From Candidatus Poribacteria bacterium (GTDB lineage: Bacteria > Poribacteria > WGA-4E > WGA-3G), in contig JAAXHL010000176.1 of NCBI GenBank assembly GCA_012270865.1, forward strand, positions 27,400-88,433: a stretch of DNA of 61,034 nucleotides, read 5' to 3'. Position numbers and translations under genes: made by a program. Shown here in pieces: positions 41,290 to 51,238 of the stretch. Within the stretch, counting starts at the first letter, position 1, and every line of letters starts with the position of its first letter. The notes under the pieces were generated by a model that searched no databases, had not been told where the DNA came from, and saw only the letters and a list, made by a program, of their open reading frames with translations.

Positions 41290-42453
41290 ATGCAAAATGA
41301 GAAGGTGCTCATTATTGGTGGTGGTGTGATTGGACTGGGTATCGGGTGGCAGCTTGCGAAGGCAGGTGCCGATGTTACCATTTATGACCGCGGACAAGCC
41401 GGACGCGGTGCATCTTGGGCGGCAGCAGGTATGCTGGGCCCAATTGCTGAAGCACATATTGACGAACTCGACCTCCTGAAACTCAGCAATCAAAGTTTGG
41501 AACGCTACCCAGAATGGGTCGATGAGTTAGAGGCAGAGACAGAAATGCCAATCGGTTACCGAGCAGAAGGCACACTCATTATAGGTATTGAACCTGATGA
41601 TGCAATTCAACTCCGGCATGCTTATGACCTACAACAAAATTTAGGGTTGAATGTCGAGTGGTTGAGCGGAGAAGAAGCACGTGAAATTGAAGGTGCACTT
41701 TCACCTTATGTGACGGCAGCTGTTCGTTGTGAAACTGACCATCAGGTCGATAACCGACTGATGGCACAGGCACTTCAACATGCTTATCAAAGGCGCGGCG
41801 GTGTGTTGCATCAAAACAGCACTGTCGAAAAAATCGTCATCGAAAACGGGAGCGCAACCGGTGTTCAAACTGAAGACGGTTTTCAAGGCGCAGATGTCTG
41901 TATTCTCGCCGCAGGGTGCTGGTCGGGACAGATCAGCGGGTTACCAGAGACGCTTATCCCGCCTGTCCGTCCCGTGAAAGGACAGATGTTGGCGTTGCGG
42001 ATGCGGGGTGGGACTATACTCAAGAACGTCATCCGTACCGTCAAGGCGAGGTATCCGATGCCAGTATATTTAGTGCCGAGGTCCGATGGTAGGCTTATCG
42101 TCGGCGCAACAACCGAGGAACTCGGATTTGACACGGACCTGACCGTTGGCGGGGTATATGAACTCCTCCACGGGGCATGTGAAGCCGTGCCGGGGATTTA
42201 TGAACTGCCACTCATCGAAACTTGGACAGGTCTACGTCCCGGCAGCAGCGACAATGCACCCATACTCGGTAAAACACCTGTCAATAATCTAATATACGCA
42301 ACAGGACACTATCGAAACGGCATCTTGCTCACACCCATCACGGCTTACGAGATCTCTAAACTCATTCTGACAGGTGAGACTTCGGAGACAATCGCCCCGT
42401 TCAATCTCGATAGGTTTTCAAAGGCGTCGGACTTACACACTGCTGATGCCTAA
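41290..42453 (+). CDS. thiO: Glycine oxidase ThiO
   Basis: FAD-dependent oxidase that makes dehydroglycine for the thiazole ring of thiamine; related to D-amino-acid oxidases. The 387-residue protein has the N-terminal KVLIIGGGVIGLGIGWQLAK dinucleotide-binding motif, GRGASWAAAGMLGPIAEAH near residue 38, YVTAAVRCETDHQVDNRLMA near 138 and the DAO-type C-terminus TWTGLRPGSSDNAPILGKTP with IYATGHYRNGILLTPITA. AGAGGTG lies six bases before the ATG. No thiS or thiG is beside it. The assignment to ThiO rather than another DAO-family oxidase is well supported by these last motifs. Confidence 0.88.
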   Translation: MQNEKVLIIGGGVIGLGIGWQLAKAGADVTIYDRGQAGRGASWAAAGMLGPIAEAHIDELDLLKLSNQSLERYPEWVDELEAETEMPIGYRAEGTLIIGIEPDDAIQLRHAYDLQQNLGLNVEWLSGEEAREIEGALSPYVTAAVRCETDHQVDNRLMAQALQHAYQRRGGVLHQNSTVEKIVIENGSATGVQTEDGFQGADVCILAAGCWSGQISGLPETLIPPVRPVKGQMLALRMRGGTILKNVIRTVKARYPMPVYLVPRSDGRLIVGATTEELGFDTDLTVGGVYELLHGACEAVPGIYELPLIETWTGLRPGSSDNAPILGKTPVNNLIYATGHYRNGILLTPITAYEISKLILTGETSETIAPFNLDRFSKASDLHTADA

Positions 42454-42481
42454 TGTCTAACTGCTGCTCGTCAACAAAAAT

Positions 42482-42510
42482 TTGACAATCGCTACTTTTC
42501 ATAGTATAAT
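42482..42510 (+). promoter_or_regulatory. Sigma-70 promoter of rplM-rpsI
   Basis: TTGACA, exactly 17 bases, TATAAT: full consensus. It gives a leader of about 135 bases before the rplM start. Confidence 0.88.
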
Positions 42511-42519
42511 ATTAGTCGG

Positions 42520-42651
42520 TTAAGTTCGCGGTGGGCGACATTTCCTAAACGTACCACACGCGAACGCGAACAATGGACGACAAGCAGTTTTATGAACGCG
42601 AAGCCGCGTTCAGCCGCATATCGGCGAATGTGGCTAAAGGAACACGGAATC
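42520..42651 (+). promoter_or_regulatory. rplM leader with hairpins
   Basis: The leader contains TTCGCG...CGCGAA arms (about 42524-42563) and a perfect seven-base stem GAACGCG-aagc-CGCGTTC (42594-42611), followed by the AAAGGAA ribosome-binding site. Leaders of ribosomal-protein operons are often feedback-controlled; here this is suggested only by the structure. Confidence 0.4.
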
Positions 42652-43089
42652 ATGGTACTCAAAAAGAAAACCTATTTTCCAAAAACGGATAAAGAGATTA
42701 AATGGTATGTAGTAGACGCGGAGGGACAGGTACTCGGGCGTTTAGCTTCGCGCATCGCACAGGTGTTGCGCGGAAAAAACGACCCGCGGTTCACACCCCA
42801 CGCGGATTTAGGTTTTCGTGTTGCTGTTGTTAATGCGGAGAAGGTACAGGTCACAGGGAAAAAACGCGAGCAGAAGACCTATTTTAGGCACAGCGGCTAC
42901 CCTGGCGGTGATAAATACCGAACCTACGATGAACAGATGGAACTCAAACCAGAGATGATTCTCATGAACGCTGTTAGAGGTATGCTCCCGAAGAATAGCC
43001 TCGGCAGACAATTGATGAAGGGACTCAAAGTTTACGCAGGACCGTCTCACCCGCACCAAGCGCAGGAACCGGAAGTCTTAACGTTCTAA
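42652..43089 (+). CDS. rplM: 50S ribosomal protein L13
   Basis: Large-subunit ribosomal protein, 145 residues. It has [20 protein letters not shown] (residues about 13-32), [50 protein letters not shown] and the conserved [20 protein letters not shown] with [14 protein letters not shown] near the end. The frame is open to 42592, but ATG 42652 with AAAGGAA is the natural start. rplM-rpsI is the universal bacterial pair. Confidence 0.97.
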   Translation: MVLKKKTYFPKTDKEIKWYVVDAEGQVLGRLASRIAQVLRGKNDPRFTPHADLGFRVAVVNAEKVQVTGKKREQKTYFRHSGYPGGDKYRTYDEQMELKPEMILMNAVRGMLPKNSLGRQLMKGLKVYAGPSHPHQAQEPEVLTF

Positions 43090-43237
43090 TTGCGTTGAGG
43101 AACGGCTACCTAAAAACGTTCCTACAACTACCTCATAAATCGTAGGAGGGCTTTGGAAGCCCGATTTACAATACCGTAATCAGATATGAGATCGGATTTA
43201 TGAGACACACGCTACAACTTTGGAGAGTATGAGCAGT
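43090..43237. repeat. rplM-rpsI spacer with GTAG hairpin
   Basis: Contains GTAGGAGGGCTT-tgg-AAGCCC (43142-43162), a GTAG-flanked hairpin on the plus strand, and the words TACCTCATAAATCG and TATGAGATCGGATTTATGAG. It lies inside the ribosomal protein operon. Confidence 0.55.
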
Positions 43238-43633
43238 ATGGCTATTGAACAGTTCTGGGGAACCGGAAGACGGAAGACCTCAGTCGCACGGGTCCGTATC
43301 ATCCCGGGCGAAGAAGCAGGGATTACCGTCAACAAGAAACCGATCCAAGAATACTTCCAACGTGCTGACCATTGGCAGGCAGCACAGCGGCCCATCGAGC
43401 ATGTTGAAAGAAGCGGTGAGTTTGCTGTCCACGTCAATGTCAAAGGCGGCGGACATACCGGACAGGCAGGCGCGATTTCGCACGGACTTGCCCGCGCACT
43501 TGTCAAAGCAGATGAATCCCTGAAGCCTTCCTTGAAAAAGGCTGGATTTTTAACACGCGATCCGAGAATGGTCGAGCGGAAAAAATACGGACAGAAAGGC
43601 GCACGCGCACGCTTCCAGTTCTCTAAGCGTTAG
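43238..43633 (+). CDS. rpsI: 30S ribosomal protein S9
   Basis: Small-subunit protein of 131 residues. The chosen ATG gives the family start MAIEQFWGTGRRKTSVARVR; earlier TTG 43220 and ATG 43229 overlap the GGAGAG ribosome-binding site. Other conserved blocks are HVNVKGGGHTGQAGAISHGL, ARALVKADESLKPSLKKAGF and LTRDPRMVERKKYGQKGARA. It ends in the universal basic tail RARFQFSKR, which reaches the decoding centre. Confidence 0.96.
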   Translation: MAIEQFWGTGRRKTSVARVRIIPGEEAGITVNKKPIQEYFQRADHWQAAQRPIEHVERSGEFAVHVNVKGGGHTGQAGAISHGLARALVKADESLKPSLKKAGFLTRDPRMVERKKYGQKGARARFQFSKR

Positions 43634-43773
43634 AATCACAGCATTCCTCACACACTTATAGTAGATTCTGTAATTACTTATACACTCAGGCTCGGTGCGG
43701 TTAGGAAACCGCACCTACCAGGGGGTTGAAGTGTGTATTTATTTTTCGGATTTACTGACGCTTTATGAGATAA

Positions 43774-45141
<1,368 letters not shown>

Positions 45142-45204
45142 AATTGACCTGCTGATAGGTGTACTGTTTAGTGATTCATCGCTTGGAAAAATTGTCACTT
45201 TAAC

Positions 45205-45233
45205 TTGACATCCATCTAAAAGTGTGGTATCAT
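45205..45233 (+). promoter_or_regulatory. Sigma-70 promoter of the tRNA pair
   Basis: TTGACA, 17 bases, TATCAT. Its spacer and minus 10 region (CATCTAAAAGTGTGGTAT) is nearly the same as that at 51714-51742. Confidence 0.75.
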
Positions 45234-45250
45234 TAAATGTTGTTGATTTC

Positions 45251-45323
45251 GAGCCGTTAGCTCAGCAGGTAGAGCATCTGACTTTTAATCAGGTGGTCAC
45301 AGGTTCGATTCCTGTACGGCTCA
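45251..45323 (+). tRNA. tRNA-Lys (UUU)
   Basis: Complete cloverleaf of 73 bases: acceptor GAGCCGT with ACGGCTC, anticodon stem TCTGA/TCAGG around loop CTTTTAA with anticodon TTT at 45284-45286, T-loop TTCGATT. The 3' CCA is not encoded. Confidence 0.97.
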
Positions 45324-45332
45324 TTATTTTTT

Positions 45333-45407
45333 GCCCCCGTCGTCTAGCCTGGCCAAGGACACCGCCCTTTCACGGCGGCGACACGAGTTCAAATCTCGTC
45401 GGGGGTA
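45333..45407 (+). tRNA. tRNA-Glu (UUC)
   Basis: Cloverleaf of 75 bases: acceptor GCCCCCG with CGGGGGT, anticodon stem CCGCC/GGCGG around CTTTCAC with anticodon TTC at 45369-45371, T-loop TTCAAAT. The 3' CCA is not encoded. It lies nine bases after tRNA-Lys. Confidence 0.97.
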
Positions 45408-45417
45408 TCTTAACGTA

Positions 45418-45454
45418 AAAAGGCAAGCCGCATTTTTAGGAGCTTGCCTTTTGT
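45418..45454 (+). terminator. Terminator of the tRNA operon
   Basis: Stem AAGGCAAGC (45420-45428) with GCTTGCCTT (45442-45450), loop of 13 bases, followed by a short T-rich run. Placed 11 bases after tRNA-Glu. Confidence 0.75.
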
Positions 45455-45514
45455 TGTTATAGTAGATTTTGGAATTAATTGCACACAGGTGGAAAGTATA
45501 CGCGTATGGCATTC

Positions 45515-45580
45515 GATGCGGTTAGGAAACCGCACCTACCATTGGGTGTTTCTGTTCACAAACTGGAAGTTTGTGCTACT
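45515..45580. repeat. Two adjacent GTAG-type hairpins
   Basis: GGTGCGGTT-agg-AACCGCACC followed by TACC, then CACAAACT-gg-AGTTTGTG followed by CTAC. Two unrelated stems sit side by side with the same CTAC-type flank (GTAG on the other strand). The second overlaps the end of the enolase-superfamily gene. Confidence 0.65.
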
Positions 45581-46721
45581 AAACGCGGTGGTGTTTCAAT
45601 AATTCCCAATTCGGGGTGAAACCGATGCCGGGACGAGACGGGACCGTGACGTACCCATCAGGTTCTAAAACCATTCGTGGGAGGAACATTTCACCGCGCA
45701 GTGGATCGACAGCCGGTGGATAGTATTCCAACATCAGACCGTTATCTCGGCTTGCAGCGACATGGATTTGGAGTTCTTGCGCGCCGTGCGGTGCAATCAA
45801 CTTTTCGGCAGTCCATGCCTCTTCAACGACGTGCATCGCTGGGTCATACCCCGGAAGGATAGCGACATCCAAATTGAATACATCTGCGCCGTTGTAATCA
45901 ATCAGTGTTTGGAAATAGTGTAACCCGTAGCCGTTTTCACCGGTCGCGATTCGGATACCGTAATCCTTTGCCATCTCGCGTAGTGCCTTATGTCCCCTGT
46001 AGTCGTGGCTATGGATCGGTTCTTCAAACCAGAAGATGTCGTTTGCCTGAAGTGCCGGAAGATACGCATTTGCCGTTTCAATTGATAATGCACAATTCGC
46101 ATCTACCATAACGGTAATCTCAGCACCGACGGTCTCGCGAACCGCTTCAATCCGTTTGATGTCCGTTTCGAGTCCTGCGTTTGGGTCTCCGATTTTCATC
46201 TTAACCGCGGTGGCGTTGAATTCGTCTATGTTGCGCGCCATCTCTTCGCGGAGTTCGTTAAACCCTTTTCCCCTGCCGTAGTAGCCACCAGCGATATAAG
46301 TGCGTATGCGTTCTTGTGTGCCACCAAGTAAAGTGTGAACCGATTTCCCTTCTAATTTCCCTCGAATGTCCCAACAGGCTTGGTTGATCGCTGCGATAAC
46401 TTGTGTGTGATAACCACCCGGTCCGTAAATTTTGTAGTTCTCCGCTAACTGTGAGACATAAGCGGTATCTGTCACATCGTGTCCAATCAAGGCGGGACGG
46501 AACAGGTCTACGAACCTTGGGAATATGGAGAGCGGACGCGTCACAGCGGTGCCGCCGTTGAACCCGTATCCGATGACCTCTTCTGTGCGGCTTTTGGCGG
46601 TTACTTTTATTAGATGGAGTCTGCCTTTATCGTAGACGTGCATGCCGTTCCAGATAGGCGGCTTGTCCCATTCATAGAGTTGACTTTCAACAGTGGTAAT
46701 TTTGAACGGATGTGTGGGCAT
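45579..46721 (-). CDS. Mandelate racemase/muconate-lactonizing enzyme superfamily protein
   Basis: A 380-residue enolase-superfamily enzyme. The barrel shows the catalytic lysine region TAVKMKIGDPN near residue 170, metal ligands in ITVMVDANCALS near 198, DIFWFEEPIHSHDY near 226 and GIRIATGENGYG near 254, and the closing LDVAILPGYDP and EKLIAPHGAQELQIHVAASR with the mandelate-racemase-type histidine. These enzymes abstract a proton next to a carboxylate and usually dehydrate or epimerise sugar acids. The acid cannot be named. It is a single gene in minus orientation, with a weak ribosome-binding site. Confidence 0.88.
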   Translation of the reverse strand: MPTHPFKITTVESQLYEWDKPPIWNGMHVYDKGRLHLIKVTAKSRTEEVIGYGFNGGTAVTRPLSIFPRFVDLFRPALIGHDVTDTAYVSQLAENYKIYGPGGYHTQVIAAINQACWDIRGKLEGKSVHTLLGGTQERIRTYIAGGYYGRGKGFNELREEMARNIDEFNATAVKMKIGDPNAGLETDIKRIEAVRETVGAEITVMVDANCALSIETANAYLPALQANDIFWFEEPIHSHDYRGHKALREMAKDYGIRIATGENGYGLHYFQTLIDYNGADVFNLDVAILPGYDPAMHVVEEAWTAEKLIAPHGAQELQIHVAASRDNGLMLEYYPPAVDPLRGEMFLPRMVLEPDGYVTVPSRPGIGFTPNWELLKHHRV

Positions 46722-46857
46722 TGTCTGCTACTGTTCCTTTGGGCGGTAAGGGACGGTGAGGAGGTCAGAAACTTTTATCTCCTCAACCTCACTTTCAGTT
46801 CGGCGAGATGTTTCAGCGTCAAATTCTAATGCTTCGCGAAGCGTGAAAGGTCAATTA

Positions 46858-47535
46858 TCAACTTAGTGTTTCAATCCACTCGCTGAGAACGCGCGCCATC
46901 TCTACGAAAACATCTTCTTCCGTTTTGCGGCGTTTGAGTACCTTGAACCCGTGATCCGCGGTATCCAATAGATGTAACGTCGCCTTGTCACTGAGTTTTT
47001 CGCAGACGGGTTCTAACAATTCAAGCACTGCTAACTTATCGCGGGTCCCAGAGAGGAATAGCATCGGAATCGTGACATCAGCGAGATGTTCGGCGCGCTC
47101 GGTGCCTTCTCTGCCGGAAGGATGCAACGGAAACGCGAAAAATACGAGACCTTTGACGTGTTCAATCGGTTCCTTGGCTGCAGACATTGAGGACATACGT
47201 CCGCTATAGGAGTGTCCACCGACGAGGATGGATAGGTCGCTTGCAGCCTCGTGCGCAGCAGCCGCAGCGGATCGGACAGTCTGCAATGCGACTGCTTCTG
47301 ATTCTCTACCGCCACCACCGCGTTCCATATAGGGAAACTGGTAACGGAACGTCGCGATGCCGATATCCGCTAACCGTTCGGCGATCGTCTGGAGTGTTGA
47401 ACTCCGCATATTTGTACCTGAACCGTGTCCGAGTACGAGTATCCATTTCGCGCCATCTGGACGCATCAGGATTGAGGAGACTTCGCCTTTTTCTGGAGTC
47501 GCGATAAACTTTGATTCGATTGTTTCGTAGCTCAT
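46858..47535 (-). CDS. Alpha/beta hydrolase (KANL3/Tex30-type)
   Basis: A 225-residue alpha/beta hydrolase fold protein. It starts with a short N-terminal strand region, then WILVLGHGSGTNMRSSTLQ and FRYQFPYMERGGGGRESE. The nucleophile motif is LVGGHSYSGRMSS (Ser109 by count), the acid is probable in FLSGTRDKLAVLELL, and the histidine is in LDTADHGFKVLKRRK. The pattern GHGSGTNM and FPYMERGGG is that of the KANL3/Tex30 dienelactone-hydrolase-like family of unknown natural substrate. AGAGGT lies before the ATG. It is followed on its upstream side by a four-copy hairpin repeat. Confidence 0.82.
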   Translation of the reverse strand: MSYETIESKFIATPEKGEVSSILMRPDGAKWILVLGHGSGTNMRSSTLQTIAERLADIGIATFRYQFPYMERGGGGRESEAVALQTVRSAAAAAHEAASDLSILVGGHSYSGRMSSMSAAKEPIEHVKGLVFFAFPLHPSGREGTERAEHLADVTIPMLFLSGTRDKLAVLELLEPVCEKLSDKATLHLLDTADHGFKVLKRRKTEEDVFVEMARVLSEWIETLS

Positions 47536-47564
47536 TTTTGATACCTCTGTGTTTTTTGTGAAAG

Positions 47565-47709
47565 TCGCGAGCCCAGCTCGCTCCTACTGGAAAGGTCATA
47601 ATATCGCGAGCCCAGCTCGCTCCTACTGGAAAGGTCATAAGGTCGCGAGCCCAGCTCGCTCCTACTGGAAAGGTCATAATATCGCGAGCCCAGCTCGCTC
47701 CTACTGGAA
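47565..47709. repeat. Four-copy 39-bp hairpin repeat
   Basis: Units start at 47565, 47604, 47643 and 47682. Each has GCGAGC-cca-GCTCGC followed by TCCTAC (GTAGGA on the other strand), separated by TGGAAAGGTCATAA-type spacers that differ by two bases in alternate units. It is a tandem amplification of a REP-like hairpin, not a CRISPR. Confidence 0.85.
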
Positions 47710-47724
47710 GAATGGGTTCTCTAA

Positions 47725-48321
47725 CTATACTAAACACTGTTGCACAGCGTTTCGATAGGTTTCTAACTTGGCGGTCTCTAACTCTCTTACTTTGGCGAGA
47801 TCGTCCCATCGCCGTAGCGTGAGCGCGTCTTGGAAGTGTGGAATCTGTTCAAACGCTTCCCGTTCTTCGTCCGACATCACACCTCCCTGAACGATGAGAC
47901 TCTTCTTTGAGGCATCGGATAACCCGTCGTGGTAAGAAGCATCGGTTGCACACAGATACCGCTTCGCTGGTACGTGCAACCGAATCGGTGTGGTAACCGC
48001 TTCGGGGAAAAACGGTGCTAAATACTCCGCGCCGATCTCCTCGTGGTTCAGGTCTATATCAAGAAATGCTTTATCGGCATTGTGTTCATCTAAGATAATA
48101 TGTCCGAGATCGTGCAGTAAAGCACTCGTAATCAGGGTCGGACCGGCATCGTTCTGATGAGCGAGGGCAGCACACTGGAGGGCATGCTCTAACTGCGTCA
48201 CGACCTCATCGTAAAAAGATTGTCCCCGTTTTTCCATATAGCTAAACAACGCGTCAACCTTTTGCTCCGATGTCGCGTTCCTCATTTCTTTTGCAAGGCT
48301 TCGATCAACGTAATTTTGCAT
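47725..48321 (-). CDS. phnZ: PhnZ-like HD-domain mixed-valent diiron oxygenase
   Basis: Cleaves the C-P bond of 1-hydroxy-2-aminoethylphosphonate to glycine and phosphate, in the cytoplasm, if it is a true PhnZ. The 198-residue protein has QLEHALQCAALA (H46), LITSALLHDLGHIILDEH (H70, D71), IDLNHEEIGAEYL (H93), IRLHVPAKRYLCATDASY (H116) and LTLRRWDDLAKV (D173). These align at a near constant offset of 12-13 with the PhnZ iron ligands H34, H58, D59, H80, H104 and D161 as I recall them, and E39 matches the gating Glu27. It overlaps the upstream phnY-like gene by 17 bases. Without phosphonate genes beyond the pair, substrate stays inferred. Confidence 0.82.
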   Translation of the reverse strand: MQNYVDRSLAKEMRNATSEQKVDALFSYMEKRGQSFYDEVVTQLEHALQCAALAHQNDAGPTLITSALLHDLGHIILDEHNADKAFLDIDLNHEEIGAEYLAPFFPEAVTTPIRLHVPAKRYLCATDASYHDGLSDASKKSLIVQGGVMSDEEREAFEQIPHFQDALTLRRWDDLAKVRELETAKLETYRNAVQQCLV

Positions 48322-49096
48322 GATTTACTGTTTTTCCTTGAAAATGTGCGATTTTGCTGATTTGTTTGTCTCGATTGGAACCGTCTTTCTCATATTCCGA
48401 GAACGCTTGTCGTTTGTCCGCGTAATACTTTTCGCGCCAATCGCCTTGGGCAATGGCGTTGTAGGTGAGGTAGATAATACGTCTCGGATGCTCCGAACGA
48501 TTTACTGGACTCTGATGTGGAATGTAAGACCCGAAAAGGAGAATATCTCCCGGATCCGTCGGTACTGCGACCCACTCCATCGCTGCGGCGGTTTCGGGGG
48601 CAACGCAACCTTTTTCGTCAAGCGCGATGAACCCCTCCTGATGCCGACCCGGTGCGAAATAGAGGCAGCCGCTTTCCGGTGTCGCTGAATCCACCGAAAT
48701 CAGACAAGTGATATGGTAGTTGACGAACTCGTAAGCCGGTGCGTCTTGATGCGCAGCGTAGCCACCGCCACCTGGGTATTTGTAGTTGATTTTCTCTTTA
48801 TAGAGGACTGCCTGTTCCGTCATCAACTCAGAGACAACATCTAACACCTTCCCGCGCGTCACAGTCGCTTCCATACCGGTGTGATACGGCACAAAATTTT
48901 CTGAGCGCGATAGCCGCGCGCCATCCGGTGTAGATTCGTAGTGGTGCATCCACTTGTCTGATGTCGGTTTCCACTGTGAGATTTCGGAGACCCACGTCTG
49001 TAAATCCGCAACCTCTGCGACAGAGAAAAAACGTGGAATTTTCAAGTAACCATCGCGCTTCCAATTTTGATGGCGTTCGTCGTTAAGATGAGGCAT
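48305..49096 (-). CDS. phnY: PhnY-like 2-oxoglutarate/Fe(II) dioxygenase
   Basis: Member of the phytanoyl-CoA dioxygenase family, 263 residues. As PhnY it would hydroxylate 2-aminoethylphosphonate to the substrate of PhnZ. Iron ligands by pattern are HQD in YPGGGGYAAHQDAPAYEF and the distal His in FGSYIPHQSPVNRSEHPRR, where the second R binds 2-oxoglutarate. ESGCLYFAPGRHQEGF and YYADKRQAF resemble PhnY proteins more than the three other dioxygenases in this window. It overlaps phnZ by 17 bases; this pairing is the main reason for the name. AGGAAG precedes the ATG. Confidence 0.8.
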   Translation of the reverse strand: MPHLNDERHQNWKRDGYLKIPRFFSVAEVADLQTWVSEISQWKPTSDKWMHHYESTPDGARLSRSENFVPYHTGMEATVTRGKVLDVVSELMTEQAVLYKEKINYKYPGGGGYAAHQDAPAYEFVNYHITCLISVDSATPESGCLYFAPGRHQEGFIALDEKGCVAPETAAAMEWVAVPTDPGDILLFGSYIPHQSPVNRSEHPRRIIYLTYNAIAQGDWREKYYADKRQAFSEYEKDGSNRDKQISKIAHFQGKTVNHAKLR

Positions 49097-49178
49097 GGTA
49101 CGCTTCCTTGTGTATGATCTGCTTGCGCGTTAGTATAGCACATCAATGGTTTTCTGTCAAATTTGAAAAGGGACGGAC

Positions 49179-49319
49179 CAGGGTGATTTAGTTTTAAACA
49201 AATCATCAGATTTTCTAAATTTCTGAATTTTCTTTTCAGTCCCGGTGCGGTTCCAAACCGCACCTACCGGCCCTGGGTGTTCAAAATTGGACGAAAAAAC
49301 CGAGAACTAAATAGCCCTG
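49179..49319. mobile_element. CAGGG element (141 bp), copy 2
   Basis: Same sequence as copy 1 at 13923 with very few changes. Flanked by a perfect nine-base duplication GGGACGGAC (49170-49178 and 49320-49328). It lies between the phosphoesterase gene and the phnY-phnZ pair. Confidence 0.92.
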
Positions 49320-49350
49320 GGGACGGACGGCTACGAACCATCCATACCTC

Positions 49351-51132
49351 TTAGTCTTGGAGATCAGTGCCTTTCACATTAAACTGGAGAGTTTTGGTTA
49401 GATCCGCAACCTCCATCCGATAGTCCCATCCGCCTCTGTAGTCCCCTGTCTGGATCATGACCGTATTCCAACCTGCTTTCAACGGTAATTCAAAGTGCAC
49501 CCAGCCGCGATACAGATGCGTCCCGGGTGCAGAGGCTGCAGGAATCTCAACCCCGTTAAGGAAGAACCTGCCGAGGTTAGCACCCCACCCAATCTGTGCA
49601 AACACGCGCCGTTCATCAGGACTCTTGATATGCGTCATACCGTAAGCGAATGCCCAATCCGTGTTCCCGAAGGTACTGTCTAAGTTAATCCGTTCCGTTT
49701 CAGAAATGTGTTCCTGCCAGACGATTTCTCCCGCTTGTCCTTTATAGGTTGCATCTCCGTCGAATTCCGGTAGAAGTGCGGTTCGGAAATTCGGAGGAGC
49801 ATCGTTCGGATCAGCCGGTGCCTCCGTCACACCGAGGTCAAAGGGACCCAGAAGCATCCAATTTTTAAGCACATACATATCGGCTCTGTCAATCGGGTGG
49901 AACAGATTCCAACCGCTCCGTAATTGTTCGCCACCGTATACAATCGAGTAGTTGTAGGTAGGCAACGGAGTTAACGCATCAGAAGCGACGCTGAGTACGA
50001 CATCACCTTTTGCCGATTGCCCAGGCTCGACTTCAAAAGTTAACTGGTGTGGTGAAATCTGCCAATGTTCATTCGGACGGAAAGCGATTTCGATCGTCAC
50101 CTGTTTTTCAAGGGTGTTGTCAATCGCAATCTCAAGGTTACCGCTGTTAACATCTTCAGTTCCATCTATGTTAAAGTGAGGTGTAAAGGTGAGTAGATTC
50201 CCGAGTCGTTCTTTGAAAACTGCTGTTGAAATGTCCGCAGGATAGATGTTCCCCGGTTTGATAATCGCGACGTTAACCTCGTCACCATCTACCGTCACGA
50301 TACTGTAGTGGTCAAAGGCACCGGCTTCGGGTGCATCTTGTGGTGTTAACCCGCCGCCGGTCGCGCTGAGGACAAAATATCGGCGATCATTGCGGGTATG
50401 CAGCGTCAAGTTATGATAGTGTCCGGCAAAGACGGTGTAGGGTCGATCACCGAGGGCATCTTCAATCTGTTCCCAACCCGAATTTTTGTACAGCCATATA
50501 GGCCTGTGCATCATGACGAACGTATGCCGGACAAGCGTGTGCCGTGCCAATTCGTCCTCGACGTACTTAATCTGCGCCGCGCCGAACCAACCATCTTTTT
50601 CCCAATCCCACTCTTCGTGCATAGGGTCATGCCACTCTTCAGTATTCAGCGTTATAAAGAGGCAATCTTTATAGACGAATGCAGAATAGGTGCGTCCGAG
50701 GTGTTCTTTCCAGTAGTCGTACATCACTGGATTCGTAATGTCGTGGTTGCCGGGGAGCGGTAGAAATGGAACGATTAAATCGGATTCGTGTTGCCAGAAT
50801 TCTTTCCATTCCGCCGCGAGTTGTTCAAGGTTTGTTGTATCCCCTTGTATTAAATCACCGACCATGATCGCAAAGTCAGGTTTTAGCGTGTTGATTTCAT
50901 CTATTGAACGGTCAAACACGTGCCACTTATTCAAGCCGCCGCCAGTTTTATCACCGATAATCGCGAAACTGAATTTGTCAGGATCATCGGAGAACGGACG
51001 TTCAACGATCGGCATCCGTTCTGGAAATTCGGGACTTTGTGCAGCCGCTGTGCCAATTATTGCAGCGCATAGAACGAATGCTGCTGCAATTTGGGTGAAA
51101 TTCGCAAATTTCTGTTTATGTATACGAAACAT
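49351..51132 (-). CDS. Secreted calcineurin-like metallophosphoesterase
   Basis: A 593-residue exported phosphoesterase. Signal peptide FTQIAAAFVLCAAIIGTAAA, then metal-binding blocks FSFAIIGDKTGGGL (near residue 56), DFAIMVGDLIQGDT near 87, LPLPGNHDITNPVMYD near 123, TFVMMHRPIWLY near 205 and VFAGHYHNLTLHTRND near 236. After the catalytic domain there is a beta-sandwich region (about 320-400) and a C-terminal part, RVFAQIGWGANLGRFFLNGV with PLKAGWNTVMIQTGDYRGGW, resembling galactose-binding or jelly-roll modules. It could release phosphate outside the cytoplasm. GGAG lies before the ATG. It is upstream of phnYZ on the same strand but separated by a mobile element. Confidence 0.85.
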   Translation of the reverse strand: MFRIHKQKFANFTQIAAAFVLCAAIIGTAAAQSPEFPERMPIVERPFSDDPDKFSFAIIGDKTGGGLNKWHVFDRSIDEINTLKPDFAIMVGDLIQGDTTNLEQLAAEWKEFWQHESDLIVPFLPLPGNHDITNPVMYDYWKEHLGRTYSAFVYKDCLFITLNTEEWHDPMHEEWDWEKDGWFGAAQIKYVEDELARHTLVRHTFVMMHRPIWLYKNSGWEQIEDALGDRPYTVFAGHYHNLTLHTRNDRRYFVLSATGGGLTPQDAPEAGAFDHYSIVTVDGDEVNVAIIKPGNIYPADISTAVFKERLGNLLTFTPHFNIDGTEDVNSGNLEIAIDNTLEKQVTIEIAFRPNEHWQISPHQLTFEVEPGQSAKGDVVLSVASDALTPLPTYNYSIVYGGEQLRSGWNLFHPIDRADMYVLKNWMLLGPFDLGVTEAPADPNDAPPNFRTALLPEFDGDATYKGQAGEIVWQEHISETERINLDSTFGNTDWAFAYGMTHIKSPDERRVFAQIGWGANLGRFFLNGVEIPAASAPGTHLYRGWVHFELPLKAGWNTVMIQTGDYRGGWDYRMEVADLTKTLQFNVKGTDLQD

Positions 51133-51238
51133 CTATTTGTGGGTCTCCTCTGTACCGAAAGCATAAATGGTTGTAGATATCTATTCGTAGCATCTACTGG
51201 CTTTAGTTTCGTTAATTTTACTATAGTATATCACGGAC

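Noticed and set aside
46733..46857. A 40-codon minus frame ending SDLLTVPYRPKEQ just before the enolase-superfamily gene
   Set aside because: Protein-like composition suggests a remnant of a gene 3' end, but there is no start codon and no upstream part. Too weak to annotate.
47565..47709. CRISPR array
   Set aside because: Four direct repeats, but the spacers are near-identical short words and no cas gene is present. It is a tandem hairpin repeat.
47306..47809. Frame with four VGASWARD repeats
   Set aside because: It is the translation of the 39-bp hairpin repeat and runs opposite to well supported genes.
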